From Gammaproteobacteria bacterium (GTDB taxonomy: Bacteria; Pseudomonadota; Gammaproteobacteria; Xanthomonadales; SZUA-5), in the NCBI GenBank assembly GCA_030430155.1, contig JAUIFV010000015.1, forward strand, positions 1 through 46,662: a stretch of DNA of 46,662 nt, in the 5' to 3' direction. The notes under the pieces are model-generated. The model made no database searches, was not told where the DNA came from, and saw only the letters and a program-made list of their open reading frames with translations. A program made the position numbers and the translations under genes. Below, in pieces: positions 44,613-46,662 of the stretch; the stretch's first letter is position 1, and every line of letters starts with the position of its first letter.

Positions 44613-44774
44613 AGGGCCCAGGGCTCAGGGCCCAGGGCCCAGAAGAGCAAGGGCCAAAGCCGGCGACCGCTGTTGTTTTACTGGGCCCGATTGACGGCAG
44701 GTCCAGCGCCCAAAACAGCCAAAGCGCCGTGAGCCGTTGCCTTTCTGGGCCCTGGGCCCTGAGCCCTGTGCCCT
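44613..44774. repeat. Heptamer array L7 between rpmE2 and the exporter
   Basis: Left arm AGGGCCC/AGGGCTC/AGGGCCC/AGGGCCC at 44613-44640 and right arm GGGCCCT/GGGCCCT/GAGCCCT/GTGCCCT at 44747-44774, with two partial cores between (AGAAGAGCAAGGGCC at 44641 and CAAAACAGCCAAAGCGCCGT at 44711). It ends 37 bases from the exporter stop at 44811. This fills most of the gap 44514-44810, where no gene is visible. Confidence 0.85.
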
Positions 44775-44810
44775 TTCCTCTTCTGAGCCCCAGGCCCTCC
44801 CTGGCAGCAA

Positions 44811-46109
44811 TCAGACAGCGTCAGCGGACCGGCCCCGCTCGACCGCCCCAGCAATCAGCCAACAGCTCCAGCCGATCGCGGTCAGTCCCAGGGAAGTTAC
44901 CGCCAGACCCAGAAAGGAGCCGTTCACCGTTGGCGCCAAGCCACCGGCTACGGTGGCCTGGATGCACAGCGAGATGAACATCTGCATTGACGAATTGCCG
45001 CCGCGTCGGGCCGGAAACAAATCCAGCATCATCAGCGACAGCAGCGGGAAGGCGGTGGCCACACCTACCGCGATCAGGGTGATCGGCAGTACCGCCCAGG
45101 GCCATGTGGGCTGATCGACGAGCAGGGCTTGGGCCAGATTGATCACTCCGCCCATGGCCATCACCAGAAAAGCCACTCTGACACCACGCGCCGCCGTCCA
45201 GCGCCCGGCCATGCGCCCAGCGGCGAACGCGCCGATCACCATGCCGGCAATGGTGGGCACGAAGAACGCGGCGAACTGTTGCTCGTTGAAACCCAAGTGT
45301 TCCAGCACAAATACCGGTGCCGAGCTGATGTAGACAAACACCGCGGCGAAGTTGAAGCCGGCGCAAAGTGCCAGCCAGCGAAAACGAGCGCTGGCAACGA
45401 TCTCGGCATAGCCCTTGGCCAACCCACGCAGCGACCAAGGATGTCGGTGCGGCGGCGGACACGTTTCCGGCAGCGCGACCATCGCGAGCGCGATCAGCGC
45501 CAGCGCAAACACGGTCAGAAACCAGAACGAGGACTCCCAGCCGAATACCAGCAGGTAGCCGCCGACGATGGGCGCCACCGCCGGTGCGATACCGAACAGC
45601 ATATGGATCAGGCTCATTGCCCGCTGCGCTTCGGCGCCGGCGAAGCAATCGCGGACGATGGCGCGGCCCACGATGCTGCCGGCGCCTGCGCTCAAGCCCT
45701 GGATGAAGCGGAACGCCAACAGACTCTCGAAGCTGGTCGACAGCGCACAGCCCACCGAGGCCAACACGAATACCGCGGTGCTGAACAGGATCACCGGTCG
45801 CCGCCCCAACGCATCGGAGGCACCGCCGTGGAACAAGCTCATCACCGCATAGGCAACCAGGTAGATGCTCAGGGTCTGCTGCATCTGCCAGGCGTTGGCA
45901 TCCAGCGCCGCCATCATTGCCGGGAAGGCGGGAAAGAAGGTGTCGATGGAGAACGGCCCGATCATGCTGAAGCCGGCCAGCATCACCAGCAGCAGGCGGC
46001 GCCGCGCCGGGCTCAGCTCAATCTGCACCTCACCCAGGGGCGTCCGCGATTCGGCGCCTTCCAGGGGTATGGCGTGCGGACTCTTGCCCGGCTCGGTGCC
46101 GTCGCTCAT
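44811..46109 (-). CDS. Bcr/CflA-family MFS drug exporter
   Basis: 432 residues with 12 membrane helices. Signatures: [26 protein letters not shown] in helix 1 and the first loop, [16 protein letters not shown] (MFS motif A), [33 protein letters not shown], and PETCPPPHR between the halves, all typical of Bcr/CflA proteins. It should export drugs or metabolites by proton antiport. An N-terminal polar extension of about 35 residues is longer than usual. Its start overlaps the tldD stop by 4 bases, so the two are coupled. Confidence 0.92.
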   Translation of the reverse strand: MSDGTEPGKSPHAIPLEGAESRTPLGEVQIELSPARRRLLLVMLAGFSMIGPFSIDTFFPAFPAMMAALDANAWQMQQTLSIYLVAYAVMSLFHGGASDALGRRPVILFSTAVFVLASVGCALSTSFESLLAFRFIQGLSAGAGSIVGRAIVRDCFAGAEAQRAMSLIHMLFGIAPAVAPIVGGYLLVFGWESSFWFLTVFALALIALAMVALPETCPPPHRHPWSLRGLAKGYAEIVASARFRWLALCAGFNFAAVFVYISSAPVFVLEHLGFNEQQFAAFFVPTIAGMVIGAFAAGRMAGRWTAARGVRVAFLVMAMGGVINLAQALLVDQPTWPWAVLPITLIAVGVATAFPLLSLMMLDLFPARRGGNSSMQMFISLCIQATVAGGLAPTVNGSFLGLAVTSLGLTAIGWSCWLIAGAVERGRSADAV

Positions 46110-46662
46110 CCGCTATGGGTGCCGCCAACTGTGAGGCGATCGACCTTGAGGGTCGGCTGACCCACGCCCACCGGCACGCTCTGGCCTTCCTTGCCGCACA
46201 CGCCGACGCCATCGTCCAGCGAAAGGTCATTGCCGACCATGCTGACCCGGTTGAGCACCTCCGGGCCGTGCCCGATCAGGGTCGCGCCTTTGACCGGCGC
46301 GGTGATCTTGCCATCCTCGATCAGATAGGCCTCACTGGCGCTGAACACAAACTGGCCGGAGGTGATATCGACCTGTCCGCCGCCAAAATTGACCGCGTAC
46401 AGGCCGCGCTTGACCGAGCGCAGGATTTCCTCCGGGTGGTGCGGCCCGGGGCGCATATAGGTGTTGGTCATCCGCGGCATGGGCAGATGGGCGAAGGATT
46501 CTCGGCGGCCGTTGCCGGTGGCCGCCACGCCCATCAGCCGGGCATTCAGCGAGTCCTGCATGAAGCCCTTGAGGATGCCGTTCTCGATCAGCGTGGTGCA
46601 CTGCGTCTGGGTACCCTCATCGTCCACGCTCAGTGAACCGCGGCGGTTGGCCAAAGTGCCAT
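46106..46662 (-). CDS. tldD: Metalloprotease TldD, C-terminal part
   Basis: About 185 C-terminal residues; the frame stays open to the window edge (the first full codon starts at 46660), so the N-terminus with the HExxxH zinc site is outside. The visible segments [73 protein letters not shown] and [21 protein letters not shown] are strongly conserved in TldD. TldD with TldE degrades peptides, and is needed for maturation of some peptide products such as microcin B17. Confidence 0.95.
   Translation of the reverse strand, partial: GTLANRRGSLSVDDEGTQTQCTTLIENGILKGFMQDSLNARLMGVAATGNGRRESFAHLPMPRMTNTYMRPGPHHPEEILRSVKRGLYAVNFGGGQVDITSGQFVFSASEAYLIEDGKITAPVKGATLIGHGPEVLNRVSMVGNDLSLDDGVGVCGKEGQSVPVGVGQPTLKVDRLTVGGTHSG

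Overview
The window is GC-rich, densely coded chromosomal DNA from a gammaproteobacterium. I infer an order like Xanthomonadales from the gene set: split class II ribonucleotide reductase, miaB-ybeZ-ybeY-corC cluster, lptE, type B L31, DUF5648 and Asp-box secreted proteins, many diguanylate cyclases. No tRNA, rRNA, prophage, insertion sequence or CRISPR array was found. Both ends cut a gene: nrdJ on the left and tldD on the right.

Layout. Bases 1-2160 hold nrdJa, an unknown exported protein and nrdJb. A decayed SirB2-like pseudogene follows. Bases 2.7-12.5 kb are an envelope and signalling region: a di-heme cytochrome oxidoreductase, a TPR-GGDEF cyclase, a DUF5648 secreted protein, an FG-GAP propeller protein, and an arsS-porin pair. 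Bases 12.9-18.8 kb are a minus-strand housekeeping operon read miaB > ybeZ > ybeY > corC > Lnb-like DUF4105 > lptE. The place after corC, usually held by lnt, is taken by an Lnb-like protein. Bases 18.9-23 kb hold a lytic transglycosylase, a 74-residue membrane protein, an S9 peptidase and an NtrB-like kinase.

Bases 23.1-38.3 kb are the most striking region. It is one minus-strand block of four ~800-residue FtsX/MacB-type (ADOP-like) permeases, a 97-residue small protein, a lipoprotein, one ABC ATPase, a sigma-54-dependent NtrC-family regulator and a NtrY-like membrane kinase. Three near-perfect sigma-54 (-24/-12) promoters stand 22-36 bases upstream of three transcription units in this block. 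Each has a related dyad (best copy TGTTCGA-TT-TCGAACA) 50-100 bases further upstream, the distance expected for an enhancer of the encoded regulator. I read this as a self-contained, autoregulated envelope or export stress system.

Bases 38.4-46.7 kb hold DUF1499, a PAS-GGDEF cyclase, glyoxalase I, a large Asp-box secreted protein, rpmE2, a Bcr/CflA exporter and the end of tldD.

A second theme is a dispersed family of 7-base repeats (AGGGCNC or AGGGCTG, reverse GNGCCCT). They are usually arranged as inverted arms of large potential stem-loops. Seven loci were found, and six lie directly 3' of a stop codon in the same orientation relative to the gene. At one locus the repeat itself supplies the TGA stops of two convergent histidine kinase genes.
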